This document shows, in pieces, positions 52,373 through 61,151 of a DNA stretch of 64,000 bases. The position numbers and the translations under genes are program-made. The notes under the pieces were generated by a model. That model had not been told where the DNA came from, made no database searches, and was given only the letters and a program-made list of their open reading frames with translations. Source of the DNA: an uncultured Candidatus Saccharibacteria bacterium (lineage in GTDB: Bacteria; Patescibacteriota; Saccharimonadia; Saccharimonadales; Saccharimonadaceae); the NCBI GenBank assembly GCA_937935245.1, contig CALGXX010000011.1, forward strand, positions 1 to 64,000, in the 5' to 3' direction. Each line of letters begins with the position of its first letter. Position 1 is the stretch's first letter.

Positions 52373-53023
52373 TTATTTTTTACGCTTGGTTTTCGAGAGA
52401 AGAACCGACAATTGTTCTCTTAATAAAGCGCGAGTATTTGGCTGCTTCAAAGCATGAATAACCATTGGTGAGACAGACAGGAAGATGATGAGGATAGCCG
52501 CAACTTCAATATTTACACCTGCTTTGGTCAAAAACTCGCCAGCATAGAAACCTAGATAAACGAATGCTGACGACCAAAGAAATCCACCGATAAGATTGAA
52601 AGTTAAGAATGTTTTATAGTGCATTTTACTGGCGCCGGCAACGATTGGGGCGAAGGTTCTGACAATTGGCACAAATCGAGCCAGGACGATTGTCGCTGAG
52701 CCGTGCTTGTCATAAAACTTTTCTGTTTGCTTCAAATATTTTTTCTTGAAGAATCGGGAATTTTCTTTTTCAAACAACTTGCGCCCAACTTTGTGTCCAA
52801 AACTATAACCAACACTGTCGCCCAGCACTGCCGCCGCAAAAACCAAAAGCGCAAAAATGTGAATGTCAATATGTAGAATGTTTTGCTGAACCATATATCC
52901 AGCGGTGAAAAGCAGGCTGTCGCCGGGTAGAACAAACCCGATTAATAGGCCAGATTCTGCGAAAACTACTAATAAAATTGCCAATACGCCAAAGCTAGTT
53001 ATCAAGTGAATAAAAGATTCCAT
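52373..53023 (-). CDS. DedA family membrane protein
   Basis: A 216-residue protein with four to five hydrophobic segments and the family motifs ESGLLIGFVLPGDSLL, LGDSVGYSFGHKVG and ARFVPIVRTFAPIVAGAS. DedA proteins move undecaprenyl phosphate or other lipids across the membrane. A Lys/Arg-rich tail ends the chain. The -10 TGC-TATAAT (53030-53035, minus) lies 6 nt before the ATG. It converges on uvrA with a gap of 2 nt. Confidence 0.9.
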   Translation of the reverse strand: MESFIHLITSFGVLAILLVVFAESGLLIGFVLPGDSLLFTAGYMVQQNILHIDIHIFALLVFAAAVLGDSVGYSFGHKVGRKLFEKENSRFFKKKYLKQTEKFYDKHGSATIVLARFVPIVRTFAPIVAGASKMHYKTFLTFNLIGGFLWSSAFVYLGFYAGEFLTKAGVNIEVAAILIIFLSVSPMVIHALKQPNTRALLREQLSVLLSKTKRKK

Positions 53024-53029
53024 GCCTTA

Positions 53030-53035
53030 ATTATA
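53030..53035 (-). promoter_or_regulatory. -10 box of dedA
   Basis: TGC-TATAAT on the minus strand, 6 nt before the start codon. Confidence 0.55.
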
Positions 53036-53060
53036 GCATGATTGGCGTATGCAGATTGGG

Positions 53061-54833
53061 CTATTCTTCAATAAATCCGCCAGATTGTCGCGCCCATAAT
53101 TTCGCGTAAACACCGCGTTTTTTATTGATAAGTTCGTCGTGTGATCCGTCCTCGACAATTTTTCCATCCTTCAGGACAATTATACGATCCAACTTGGCAA
53201 TTGTAGATAAGCGATGGGCAATGACAATTGAGGTTCGATTCTCCATCAACGTTTCCAAAGACTTTTGGATCAACGCTTCTGACTCAGAATCTAGCGCTGA
53301 AGTCGCCTCGTCGAGGACTAGAATTGGCGCATCTTTTAGGATTGCCCTGGCAATTGCAACTCGTTGTCGCTGTCCGCCAGATAATTTAATTCCGCGCTCG
53401 CCAACCATTGTGTCAAAACCGTCTTTAAGTCCAACGATAAAATCGTAAGCGCCAGCTTTTTTGGCGGCTTCTTCAATTTCTGCGTCCGTTGCATCAGGTC
53501 GACCGTAAGCGATGTTTTCGCGCACGGAGCGGTGGAATAGTAATGGCTCTTGCGGTACGTAAGCGATTTTTGCGCGCAAACTTGCTTGGGTGACTTCGGA
53601 AATATCTTGTCCGTCGATGGTAATTTTTCCCGAGTCAATATCAGCGAAGCGTAATAGCAATTTAGTGAGCGTAGTTTTTCCAGAACCGCTCGCTCCGACC
53701 AAACCTATTTTTTCGCCTGGTTTAATATCCAGGGAGAAGTCGTGGAATAGAGTGTCGCCTTGACCCTCGTCGTGCGTGAAAGTTACTTTGTCCATAGAAA
53801 TTTCGCCGTTTGTAACTTTTAGCTTTGAATTGCTTTTATCAATCAATGTCGTTGGCGTTTGTAAAATCTCCACCATATCATTTGCGTTACCGATAATTCG
53901 GTTGTAATTGCGCATAATTCCGTTCATGTTCCATAATTCATGCGCGACACTACCGGTGTAAGTGATGATGAGATAAACAGATGCCACTGACACCAAATTA
54001 TTCTGGGCTGCGTACACTGCGAAGGCGATTGCTCCAATTTTAATAACCATGTTGATTGACGAATACACGGTGCTGACTTTTAAGAATCCGCGCATTACGT
54101 CGAGACTCGAGTTTCGCCAAGAGTTGACAGTTTTTGCGAAAAATTTCTGTTCCGTAGCTTCGGCGCCGGACGACTTGACTGCTAGAACATTTGAAATTAC
54201 GTCGGCTAATTGTCCGTTTAATTTATTGCTGGATTTGGCTTCTTTTTTTGTCAATTTCGCCATTGGCTTGGATCCGTAATAAACGACGATGCTGAAAACA
54301 ATTGAGAAGATGAGCAAGAATAACGCGTATTGCCAGAGAAGAGTTGATAGAACGATTATTGAACCGACCAGTGAAACAACTAGTGGCAAGATTGACCAAA
54401 TTATCGTGTCCCAAAAACTTTCCACCGCGCCGACTAATTTATTTGTTTGGCTAACGAGCGACCCGCCGAATTTATTTGAGTGAAAGAATAATGTTTGGTT
54501 GGTTAGTTTGCTGAAGCATCGAGCATATAAATCTCGTTGCATGGCGGTTTCAAATGTCCAGGCGAGATATAAAACTAATCGCCAGCCGATGACGCTCGAC
54601 CATAATCCACTGACGCTGTATAAAGCAATTAGTGTCCATAGATTTTTTGCGTCGTGCAGTTGATTGTGTTGGATGATACTAAGAAGCTGAGCAATTATGA
54701 GCGGCCCGACAAAAATGGTAACCACGAGAGTTAACATTGCAAAAAATATTGCCAAGTTTCGGCGATGTTTGTACGGTACTGATGTCTTCCAGAATAGACG
54801 AAATATTTCTTTGCTGTTCGGTTTACTTTTCAA
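53061..54833 (-). CDS. ABC exporter half-transporter (fused permease and ATPase)
   Basis: A 590-residue protein. An N-terminal six-helix permease domain (about residues 25-320) precedes an ATPase with Walker A GLVGASGSGKTT, Q-loop YVPQEPLLF, signature LSGGQRQRVA, Walker B ILVLDEATSALD and H-loop IAHRLST. It would work as a homodimer exporting lipid, peptide or drug; the substrate is not visible. The start is TTG at 54833 with AAGGA 9 nt upstream. It has a consensus promoter and a leader of about 110 nt. Confidence 0.9.
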   Translation of the reverse strand: MKSKPNSKEIFRLFWKTSVPYKHRRNLAIFFAMLTLVVTIFVGPLIIAQLLSIIQHNQLHDAKNLWTLIALYSVSGLWSSVIGWRLVLYLAWTFETAMQRDLYARCFSKLTNQTLFFHSNKFGGSLVSQTNKLVGAVESFWDTIIWSILPLVVSLVGSIIVLSTLLWQYALFLLIFSIVFSIVVYYGSKPMAKLTKKEAKSSNKLNGQLADVISNVLAVKSSGAEATEQKFFAKTVNSWRNSSLDVMRGFLKVSTVYSSINMVIKIGAIAFAVYAAQNNLVSVASVYLIITYTGSVAHELWNMNGIMRNYNRIIGNANDMVEILQTPTTLIDKSNSKLKVTNGEISMDKVTFTHDEGQGDTLFHDFSLDIKPGEKIGLVGASGSGKTTLTKLLLRFADIDSGKITIDGQDISEVTQASLRAKIAYVPQEPLLFHRSVRENIAYGRPDATDAEIEEAAKKAGAYDFIVGLKDGFDTMVGERGIKLSGGQRQRVAIARAILKDAPILVLDEATSALDSESEALIQKSLETLMENRTSIVIAHRLSTIAKLDRIIVLKDGKIVEDGSHDELINKKRGVYAKLWARQSGGFIEE

Positions 54834-54917
54834 ATCAATTCCTTTCGATAATAAATTAATATTTATAAACTGCGCAGAAAACTGAGTGTTCTTAATTATT
54901 CAAAATGTATATTAGAG

Positions 54918-54937
54918 GAACTCGTCATTGGGAGTTC
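54918..54937 (-). repeat. Inverted repeat in the ABC-exporter leader
   Basis: GAACTC-N8-GAGTTC just downstream of the expected transcription start; a possible operator or leader hairpin. Confidence 0.35.
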
Positions 54938-54950
54938 ATAGACTTTGACT

Positions 54951-54979
54951 ATTATATGTAATATATAGATATAAGTCAA
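54951..54979 (-). promoter_or_regulatory. Consensus promoter of the ABC exporter
   Basis: On the minus strand TTGACT, 17-bp spacer, TATAAT. The outer hexamers belong to an inverted repeat TTGACT/AGTCAA (54945-54979). Confidence 0.6.
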
Positions 54980-54996
54980 TTTGTGGAATAAAGTCC

Positions 54997-55025
54997 TTGT
55001 CCATTTATTGTAAATACTTTACAAT
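54997..55025 (+). promoter_or_regulatory. Promoter of the Fur-type regulator
   Basis: TTGTCC, 17-bp spacer, TACAAT, then 6 nt to the ATG at 55032; predicts a leaderless mRNA. Confidence 0.6.
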
Positions 55026-55026
55026 A
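55006..55026. promoter_or_regulatory. Fur-family operator candidate
   Basis: Perfect 9-bp arms TATTGTAAA and TTTACAATA around TAC, covering the spacer and -10 box of the regulator's own promoter. The shape resembles Fur/Zur/PerR sites. Confidence 0.6.
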
Positions 55027-55031
55027 GGAAC

Positions 55032-55424
55032 ATGACGCAAATTGTTAGGCGATCAACAAAATACACGAATGACGTGATGGCGATTTTAAAGAGTAAGCAT
55101 CATGCGACGAATGCGGAAATTGCTCAGGAATTGCGGAACATTCATCCTGAAGTTAGCGACACGACGGTGCATCGAATAACTCAACGCCTGTGCGGCGACG
55201 GGACGATTGGTTTGGCGCCATCGACCAAAAAGGGTTGCTTGCGATATGATATTCGTAAGGATGATCACGATCATTTTGTGTGCAGCGATTGTGATGGCTT
55301 GATGGATATTAAAATTGCCGATGAGATGAGAAAACAGATTGCGCATGAAATTAGCGATTGTTATATTGACGGCCCGTTGGTTGTGACGGGAGTTTGTAAA
55401 AAATGCCAGAAAAGGAGGAAATAA
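55032..55424 (+). CDS. Fur-family metal-dependent regulator
   Basis: A 130-residue DNA-binding protein. The winged helix covers about residues 1-75 (TNAEIAQEL, SDTTVHRITQRL). The dimer domain has HDHFVCSDC and a C-terminal CKKC, giving a CxxC pair of structural zinc sites. Whether it senses iron, zinc, manganese or peroxide cannot be told; the coupled thioredoxin favours a PerR-like role. Likely autoregulated through the palindrome at 55006. It overlaps trxA as TAATG. Confidence 0.9.
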   Translation: MTQIVRRSTKYTNDVMAILKSKHHATNAEIAQELRNIHPEVSDTTVHRITQRLCGDGTIGLAPSTKKGCLRYDIRKDDHDHFVCSDCDGLMDIKIADEMRKQIAHEISDCYIDGPLVVTGVCKKCQKRRK

Positions 55425-55753
55425 TGGCTTTATATGAAATTACAACGAAGCAAGAATTCGAAGATAAGGTGCTAAAAAGCGACGGTCCTGTACTAGTTGA
55501 TTTTTGGGCGCCGTGGTGTCCGCCATGTCGTGCAATGGCTCCGCTCTTGCATCAAATTGCTGAAGAAACAGAGTTTGATATTGTTAAGGTTGACACTGAA
55601 GCGAGTCAGGAAAATGCGCAATTGGCTATGGAATATCGCGTGCAGGGAATTCCAAATATGAAGATTTTTGTTGGCGGCGAGGAAGTTGCTGAAATGATCG
55701 GCATGAAGCCAAAGCAGACATTGATTGACGCTCTGGAAAAAGCTGCAAAATAG
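55424..55753 (+). CDS. trxA: Thioredoxin with a CPPC active site
   Basis: A 109-residue thioredoxin. The active site is WAPWCPPCRAMAP, CPPC in place of the common CGPC, which should shift the redox potential. The cis-Pro is in VQGIPNMKIF. No signal peptide, so cytoplasmic. The start at 55424 (not 55403) follows AGGAGG and overlaps the stop of the regulator, showing translational coupling and joint control. Confidence 0.92.
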   Translation: MALYEITTKQEFEDKVLKSDGPVLVDFWAPWCPPCRAMAPLLHQIAEETEFDIVKVDTEASQENAQLAMEYRVQGIPNMKIFVGGEEVAEMIGMKPKQTLIDALEKAAK

Positions 55754-55771
55754 AAAATAGAAGGGGGATTT

Positions 55772-56167
55772 ATGAAGGGTTTTAGTGGAAATATCGAAAA
55801 ACTTACGTTAGAAAATGATAATTTTCGTCAAGTTCTATATACTGCCAGGCATTGTCAATTGGTGTTGATGAGCTTACCTGTTGGCGGGGAAATCGGTTCG
55901 GAGGTTCACGAGGAGAATGATCAATTTTTCAGATTTGAGTCTGGCGAAGGTAAGGTTTTGATTGATGGTAATGAATATATTGTTTCCGACGGTAGTGCTA
56001 TTATTGTGCCGGCGGGAGCTGAGCATAATGTGATAAATACCGGCGAGGAGTCACTTAAGCTTTATACTATTTATAGTCCAGCGCATCACAAAGATGGCAT
56101 TGTTCGAGCAACTCGCGAAGAAGCGGAGGCCAACGAAGAAGATTTTGACGGCGTAACTACCGAATAA
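55772..56167 (+). CDS. Cupin-domain protein
   Basis: A 131-residue single-domain cupin. Motif 1 is GSEVHEENDQFFRFESGEG and motif 2 is VPAGAEHNVINTG, with metal-binding His and Glu residues in place. Substrate unknown. GGGGG precedes the ATG. It lies 18 nt after trxA and is probably in the same transcript, so a stress-linked function is possible. Confidence 0.85.
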   Translation: MKGFSGNIEKLTLENDNFRQVLYTARHCQLVLMSLPVGGEIGSEVHEENDQFFRFESGEGKVLIDGNEYIVSDGSAIIVPAGAEHNVINTGEESLKLYTIYSPAHHKDGIVRATREEAEANEEDFDGVTTE

Positions 56168-56209
56168 GTTATTTTTAAAATAAAAGATGCTGCAAAATTG
56201 GTGGATTTT

Positions 56210-56674
56210 ATGACTCGTAAAGAATCAGTTATTGGTAAAGCGTCTGGTATATTTGGGCGGGCAATTTTTCGTGGAATTGCATGCGTCATATCGCTAGTTT
56301 TTAGGATTGTACCGCAGAAGGACCGCGTACGGGTGATTGTTTATCGTGATGATGGTAAGATTTTGTTAGTTAGAGGTCGTTTTAGTCGTCAAGAGTGGGC
56401 TCTACCGGGAGGCGGAGTGAATCGTAATGAGAGTTACGAACAGGCTGCCGTTAGAGAAACCTTGGAAGAAGTTGGATTAAGGGTGCATAATCTGCGATAT
56501 CTCGGAAAAGCTAATTCTCATGAATCATATGTCAAATTTTCAGTTCGAGTTTTTGCGGCGCACGCGTCTGATTATGACATAAAATGCAACTTTGAAATAA
56601 TGGAAGCCCGGTGGTTTAATATGAATTATCTTCCTGAAGAATATTGCACTCTGTATGCTAATAAGTATCAGTAG
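56210..56674 (+). CDS. Nudix hydrolase
   Basis: A 154-residue pyrophosphohydrolase. The Nudix box GGGVNRNESYEQAAVRETL followed by EEVGL has the catalytic REtLEE core. A hydrophobic N-terminal stretch (about residues 14-30) may bind membrane. Substrate unknown. The start at 56210 has GGTGG about 8 nt upstream; a TTG at 56198 is an alternative. Confidence 0.85.
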   Translation: MTRKESVIGKASGIFGRAIFRGIACVISLVFRIVPQKDRVRVIVYRDDGKILLVRGRFSRQEWALPGGGVNRNESYEQAAVRETLEEVGLRVHNLRYLGKANSHESYVKFSVRVFAAHASDYDIKCNFEIMEARWFNMNYLPEEYCTLYANKYQ

Positions 56675-56690
56675 GCGACTCCGCTTTATG

Positions 56691-56696
56691 TATAAT
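56691..56696 (+). promoter_or_regulatory. -10 box of the HD-domain gene
   Basis: TATAAT with 6 nt to the ATG at 56703, which selects that start over the upstream in-frame ATG codons. Confidence 0.55.
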
Positions 56697-56702
56697 ATGA
56701 GT

Positions 56703-57425
56703 ATGAACAATCGACAAATTTCCCAGCTTGAAATAGTAAAGACTAAAGTTCGGCAGTTACTGAGCAGCGATACTTCGGGACATGCTGATGATCATGTCGA
56801 GCGAGTAGCGTTGCTGGCAGAGCGTTTTGCTAACGAATGCAGTGAATCAGTGAACCTGCAAGAAGTGCTATTGACGGCTTGGCTGCATGATGTTGATGAT
56901 TATAAATTAGTCGGTAAAACGCAGGCGGAAAAATTGACGAACGCGGTAGATATTATGGCGCAGGCAGAGATAGCTGATGATTTAAGTCAGGTTGTGCTGG
57001 AAAATATTGCGGCGATTGGTTATAGTAAACGGCTGAATGGCAAGCAGCCGCAGCGGTTGGCGGGGAAATTGGCGTCTGACGCTGATATGTGTGATGCTAT
57101 TGGTGCGGTCGGCATTGAGCGAGCGTTGGTTTATGCTTGTCATCATGGTGGGCGGATTTTTGATCCTAAAGTTTGGCCGAATGTCAATCTGGCGGCGCAC
57201 GAATATAACGCTGATGGCAATACGCATGACACTGACGGATTCATTAATCACTTCTTTGAGAAGCTGCTGAAATTGAAAGGTTTGATGTTGACTGAGCCGG
57301 GGCGAATAGAAGCGGGAAATCGTCATCAAATTATGGTTGATTTTCTTCGCGCTTACTTCCGCGAGAAGAATGTACCTGACTGGAGTGAGTTTTTGGAGGA
57401 ATATTTACGTAGCGTCGATGTCTAA
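56703..57425 (+). CDS. HD-domain phosphohydrolase
   Basis: A 240-residue protein. The HD signature is spread as HADDHVERV, WLHDVDDYKL and a later KLASDADMCDAIG, giving the His-HisAsp-Asp metal set (about residues 26-160). HD hydrolases act on nucleotides or other phosphoesters; the substrate is unknown. Leaderless start at 56703. Confidence 0.82.
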   Translation: MNNRQISQLEIVKTKVRQLLSSDTSGHADDHVERVALLAERFANECSESVNLQEVLLTAWLHDVDDYKLVGKTQAEKLTNAVDIMAQAEIADDLSQVVLENIAAIGYSKRLNGKQPQRLAGKLASDADMCDAIGAVGIERALVYACHHGGRIFDPKVWPNVNLAAHEYNADGNTHDTDGFINHFFEKLLKLKGLMLTEPGRIEAGNRHQIMVDFLRAYFREKNVPDWSEFLEEYLRSVDV

Positions 57426-57450
57426 AATAGGCTAAACTTAGTATATTTGA

Positions 57451-57456
57451 TATTAT
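57451..57456 (+). promoter_or_regulatory. -10 box of the 57465 gene
   Basis: TATTAT, 8 nt before the ATG at 57465. Confidence 0.4.
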
Positions 57457-57464
57457 AGTCTAGT

Positions 57465-58484
57465 ATGAAAAAGATTTTGAAGATATTTAATACTCGTTTT
57501 TGTAAGTTAGCTAAAAATAGTGCCACCGAGAAGCGCGCACACCGATATTCTCAAAAATCGCTAAGACGAGGCAATAAAGCTGAAGGTGATAAATATCAAA
57601 GACTATTTGTAAAGAAATCATTGCAATATTTACCGCATCATCTATTATTAGCGGTTTCTCATAGAATACGATTGCGATGGGCTGAAAAAATATTAGACAA
57701 ATTTGCCAGAAAATACATAATCAAGCCAAAATCAATACGCCAGTTTAAAGAGTCTGAAATAAAAGAATATCAAAAACTGACGAAAGGCACTCAGTTTTGG
57801 CATGGTACCGGCCGCTGGCAGCATGGTGAGCACGATATAACTGATGTCCTGAAAAGTTTTTGTGATGCTGCCGGACTTAAGCCAGTACGTGATGTGTATG
57901 CAGTCTTTGGCGGGAGTGATCAACATGTCATGCATTCAATTTCAGTATGTAGAAGTCGCATGATAGCACGATCATACGCTGATACGCACGGCGTTGGCTG
58001 GAAAGAGAAAAATCGTTACGGTGATGCGCTTATGTGGGTGTCGTATTATTATGGCATGTTTTATGCTCGTCTATTTATAACTAGAGGTTTTAAAATGATG
58101 CGTCGCTGGAAAGCGTGGCGAGCATTGTCTCATGATAATAATGGCGATAATACTTGGGGCAAAAAAGTAAATATCCAAGCGCGAAATGTATGGGACGTTT
58201 TTTGCTTAGGTAGTGACATATCTGGAAATTATCCGATATTAATTGGTGTGAAAAATATTGATTCACAGATAAAACTAGATAAGCCAATGTGTCAATACGA
58301 AGTTCGTGCTAATAAACTGATAAATATTGCAAATATTTCACATGTGGAAGTGCCGCACGATAAGCAAGATGAAGTGCGAAAGTTATTGCACAAACACGAT
58401 GTTAAATTGCCAGTAACGAGTATAGAATTAGGCGAATATGTTAGCTCAAAAGAGCGTTTTATTGACCTGATTAGCGCTTTGTAG
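57465..58484 (+). CDS. Unknown protein with a possible ADP-ribosyltransferase-like core
   Basis: A 339-residue protein not firmly recognised. Residues 1-105 are very basic and helical. From residue 111 the sequence FWHGTGRW, then SISVCRSRMIARSYAD (Y171), looks like the His and Tyr elements of H-Y-E ADP-ribosyltransferases. The final part, YEVRANKLINIANISHVEV, resembles the last strands where the Glu would lie. No signal peptide. The match is by eye only; a different fold remains possible. It is more A/T-rich than most neighbours and stands between the HD and DUF488 genes. Confidence 0.5.
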   Translation: MKKILKIFNTRFCKLAKNSATEKRAHRYSQKSLRRGNKAEGDKYQRLFVKKSLQYLPHHLLLAVSHRIRLRWAEKILDKFARKYIIKPKSIRQFKESEIKEYQKLTKGTQFWHGTGRWQHGEHDITDVLKSFCDAAGLKPVRDVYAVFGGSDQHVMHSISVCRSRMIARSYADTHGVGWKEKNRYGDALMWVSYYYGMFYARLFITRGFKMMRRWKAWRALSHDNNGDNTWGKKVNIQARNVWDVFCLGSDISGNYPILIGVKNIDSQIKLDKPMCQYEVRANKLINIANISHVEVPHDKQDEVRKLLHKHDVKLPVTSIELGEYVSSKERFIDLISAL

Positions 58485-58496
58485 TTATATGAAATT

Positions 58497-58844
58497 ATGA
58501 CAAAGTATAAAATTGAACGGATTTATGAGTCGACCGCGTCGGACGATAGTTATCGTGTGCTAGTTGATCGACTGTGGCCGCGCGGGATTAGCAAAGAACG
58601 AGCTGCATTGGACGAGTGGAATAAAGAAATTGCCCCGACCGATGAATTACGCAAATGGTTTAATCACGATCCAGAAAAATTCCCGGAATTTTCTCGTCGT
58701 TATATGAAGGAGCTGGATAATAATCCTGCGGCTGCCGAGGCGAAGAATAATTGGAATAAACAATCTGCAGTTACGCTGTTATATGGCGCCAAAGATACGG
58801 AACATAATCAGGCAGTAGTTCTCAAGAAGTGGCTGGAAGATTAG
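58497..58844 (+). CDS. DUF488 (YeaO-like) protein
   Basis: A 115-residue protein with the family pattern RIYESTASDDSYRVLVDR, then LWPRGISKE, and the end LLYGAKDTEHNQAVVL. The family is common and uncharacterised. The start is 12 nt after the previous stop, without a clear RBS. Confidence 0.85.
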   Translation: MTKYKIERIYESTASDDSYRVLVDRLWPRGISKERAALDEWNKEIAPTDELRKWFNHDPEKFPEFSRRYMKELDNNPAAAEAKNNWNKQSAVTLLYGAKDTEHNQAVVLKKWLED

Positions 58845-58864
58845 ACTAATCGCTAAAAGAATAC

Positions 58865-58893
58865 TTGCATAATTGCCGTGTTTAGATTGTAAT
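58865..58893 (+). promoter_or_regulatory. Promoter of uvrC
   Basis: TTGCAT, 17-bp spacer, TGTAAT, then 7 nt to the ATG at 58901. Confidence 0.5.
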
Positions 58894-58900
58894 ATATTTA

Positions 58901-60478
58901 ATGAATCAAGCACTGCAAGCCAAACTGAAAACTTTGCCGCGAACGCCCGGCGTTTATTTTCATAAGTCAGCGAGCGGCGAGGTAATTTATGTTGGTAAGG
59001 CGGCGGTTCTTAAAAATCGCGTACGTCAGTATTTTCAAGATTCGCGCGGGCGAGACAATAAAACTATGGCGCTGGTGGCGGAGATTTTTGATACTGATTG
59101 GATTGAAACTGAGAGTGAGGTTGACGCGCTATTTTTGGAAAGTGAGATGATCAAGCGATATATGCCGCGATACAATGTTCTGTTGCGCGACGACAAATCT
59201 CAGATGTATGTTCGGATTGATATGAAAAGCGATTGGCCGACGGTCAGTTTTACGCGGAATCCTGCCGATGATGGTGCGGATTATTTTGGTCCATTTTACA
59301 ATGGTTTTGCGTTAAAAAAGGCATTGCGCTATTTGAGGCGAATTTTTCCATATCTCACTCACCAAAGACGCCCCGGTCAATCAAAGTTGGATGAAGATTT
59401 GGGTTTAAGTCCGAAAATAAGCGATGGCTCGGACGCGTATAAAGCTGGTTTGCGTAAATTGATAAGTTATATCAAGGGAAATCGCAAGGCTATTGCTGTG
59501 GAGCTGGAGCGTGATATGAAAACAGCTGCGGGGCTTCATGATTTTGAGCGGGCGGCGAGTCTGAGGAATAAGTTGCGCGCCATGCAAGAGCTTCAGCGAC
59601 GCGTTATGTTTGGCGACAAGGAATTTTTGGATATTTCAAAAGATAAGGCGCTGGCCGATTTAGCAAAACTACTTGGCCTTAAAAATATTCCAGTGCGAAT
59701 TGAGGGTTATGATATTTCGCATATGAACGGACGCCAAGTCGTGGCGAGTATGGTAGTCTTTACGAATGGTGCGAGCGATCGTGCGGAATATCGCAAATTT
59801 AAGGTGGGTGAAAAAAACGACGACACTGGAAATATGTACGAGGTGATTTTTAGGCGACTTGGTGAGCGAAATATCAAAAGCTGGGGCTGTCCAGATCTGT
59901 TGTTGATTGACGGTGGAAAAGGTCAACTTTCGGCAGCGATTAAAGCAAGGGATGAGCGCGGAATTAAATTGCCGATTATTAGCATCGCTAAGCGCGAGGA
60001 AGAAATTATTATTCATAAAACTGGCTCGCAAATTGACGTAACGCGCATTGAAGAGTTGCAAAAATCTATTCATCAGGATGTAGCTATTCACGAAGATAAT
60101 GATGTGTATGTAGTGAATTTGCATCCTACTCAGCGCAACGCCGGCTCGCATTCAAAGAATCTACGAGGCTCTGCTATTGATGACGGTTCCAGCCGGGACA
60201 ATTTTACAAAAAGTTCTATTGCGACGACGGACATTGTAAAGCTTTTCCAGCGGATTCGTGATGAGTCACACCGATTTGCTGTGAGCTATCATACGGCGTT
60301 GAAGCGTCAAAATCAGACGAAAAATCAACTGGAGGAAATTCCGGGGATTGGCCCAAAGACGCGCGCGAAATTGTTGAGGAAGTTTGGTAGTGTGAAAAAA
60401 ATTATCGAGGCGGATTATACGGAATTGCAGGCGGAAGTTGGCACGAAAAAGGCGAATTTGATTAAGCACTTATCTTAA
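58901..60478 (+). CDS. uvrC: Excinuclease ABC subunit C
   Basis: A 525-residue nuclease making both cuts in nucleotide excision repair. GIY-YIG domain (RTPGVYFH, VIYVGKAAVLKNRV), a UVR motif (LHDFERAASLRNKLRAM), the RNase H-like domain with GYDISHMNG and LLIDGGKGQLSA, and a final helix-hairpin-helix (IPGIGPKTRAKLLRKFG). It is shorter than the ~610 residues of E. coli, mainly in the middle linker. It completes the UvrA function of 49557. Confidence 0.95.
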   Translation: MNQALQAKLKTLPRTPGVYFHKSASGEVIYVGKAAVLKNRVRQYFQDSRGRDNKTMALVAEIFDTDWIETESEVDALFLESEMIKRYMPRYNVLLRDDKSQMYVRIDMKSDWPTVSFTRNPADDGADYFGPFYNGFALKKALRYLRRIFPYLTHQRRPGQSKLDEDLGLSPKISDGSDAYKAGLRKLISYIKGNRKAIAVELERDMKTAAGLHDFERAASLRNKLRAMQELQRRVMFGDKEFLDISKDKALADLAKLLGLKNIPVRIEGYDISHMNGRQVVASMVVFTNGASDRAEYRKFKVGEKNDDTGNMYEVIFRRLGERNIKSWGCPDLLLIDGGKGQLSAAIKARDERGIKLPIISIAKREEEIIIHKTGSQIDVTRIEELQKSIHQDVAIHEDNDVYVVNLHPTQRNAGSHSKNLRGSAIDDGSSRDNFTKSSIATTDIVKLFQRIRDESHRFAVSYHTALKRQNQTKNQLEEIPGIGPKTRAKLLRKFGSVKKIIEADYTELQAEVGTKKANLIKHLS

Positions 60479-60515
60479 AATCAAGCATTCAATCGACAAT
60501 AAAGCATAAATTATA

Positions 60516-60521
60516 TATAAT
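60516..60521 (+). promoter_or_regulatory. -10 box of the 60529 operon
   Basis: TATAAT, 7 nt before the ATG at 60529; predicts a leaderless mRNA. Confidence 0.55.
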
Positions 60522-60528
60522 AAGACTA

Positions 60529-60903
60529 ATGAAAAGACAATTTGCAACGTTTTTAATTCGGCTGATTCTTAACTCGGTAGGTATTTGGGTTGCAGTGCGA
60601 CTACTTGGAAATGAAACTCCGGGCGCAACTTCTGTATGGACGTTTATGATGGCGGGGTTGATATTTTCGGTAGTGAATAGCGTATTGAAGCCAATCGTTA
60701 CAATTCTAGCCCTGCCAGCAATTCTATTGACCTTAGGACTGTTTACCTTAATTGTAAATGGTTTTATGGTTTACATTTCATTAGCTTTGGCGCCAGGGAT
60801 TTCTATGACTTTTGCGCATTCAATTATTGCCGGGATTATACTGAGTTTGGTAAACTATATTATAAGTAGCGCGCTGGTTTTGCAGCGGGAAGAAAAGGAG
60901 TAA
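60529..60903 (+). CDS. Four-helix membrane protein of the phage-holin-4 family
   Basis: A 124-residue protein with four hydrophobic segments and the family-like stretch FSVVNSVLKPIVTILALP. Despite the family name it is a common chromosomal protein, and no phage genes are nearby. Function is unknown. It is followed after 1 nt by secG in the same operon. Confidence 0.8.
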   Translation: MKRQFATFLIRLILNSVGIWVAVRLLGNETPGATSVWTFMMAGLIFSVVNSVLKPIVTILALPAILLTLGLFTLIVNGFMVYISLALAPGISMTFAHSIIAGIILSLVNYIISSALVLQREEKE

Positions 60904-60904
60904 T

Positions 60905-61141
60905 ATGTCAATTGATACAATTTTACCGTACGTGACGCTTGGATCTGCCGTACTGATGATTATCGCAATTTTGTTGCAACAACGAGGCGCAAGTTTGGGC
61001 GCAGGATTCGGCTCGTCTGGAGAATTATTCACTACTCGTCGCGGATTTGATAAAAATTTGTTCGACGTAACTATTGTTTTTGCGGTGATTTTTGTGCTAT
61101 CAATTTTGGCAAGTATGATTTTGCCGGGATTGCAAAAATAG
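60905..61141 (+). CDS. secG: Preprotein translocase subunit SecG
   Basis: A 78-residue membrane protein with two hydrophobic segments separated by the loop LLQQRGASLGAGFGSSG, typical of SecG. It assists SecYEG in protein export. GGAG precedes the ATG and overlaps the end of the previous gene. Confidence 0.9.
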   Translation: MSIDTILPYVTLGSAVLMIIAILLQQRGASLGAGFGSSGELFTTRRGFDKNLFDVTIVFAVIFVLSILASMILPGLQK

Positions 61142-61151
61142 GAGAATAGAT

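Noticed and set aside
60529..60903. Phage-holin family protein as a sign of a prophage
   Set aside because: No integrase, terminase, capsid or attachment repeats are nearby, and the gene sits in an operon with secG. The family is common on chromosomes.
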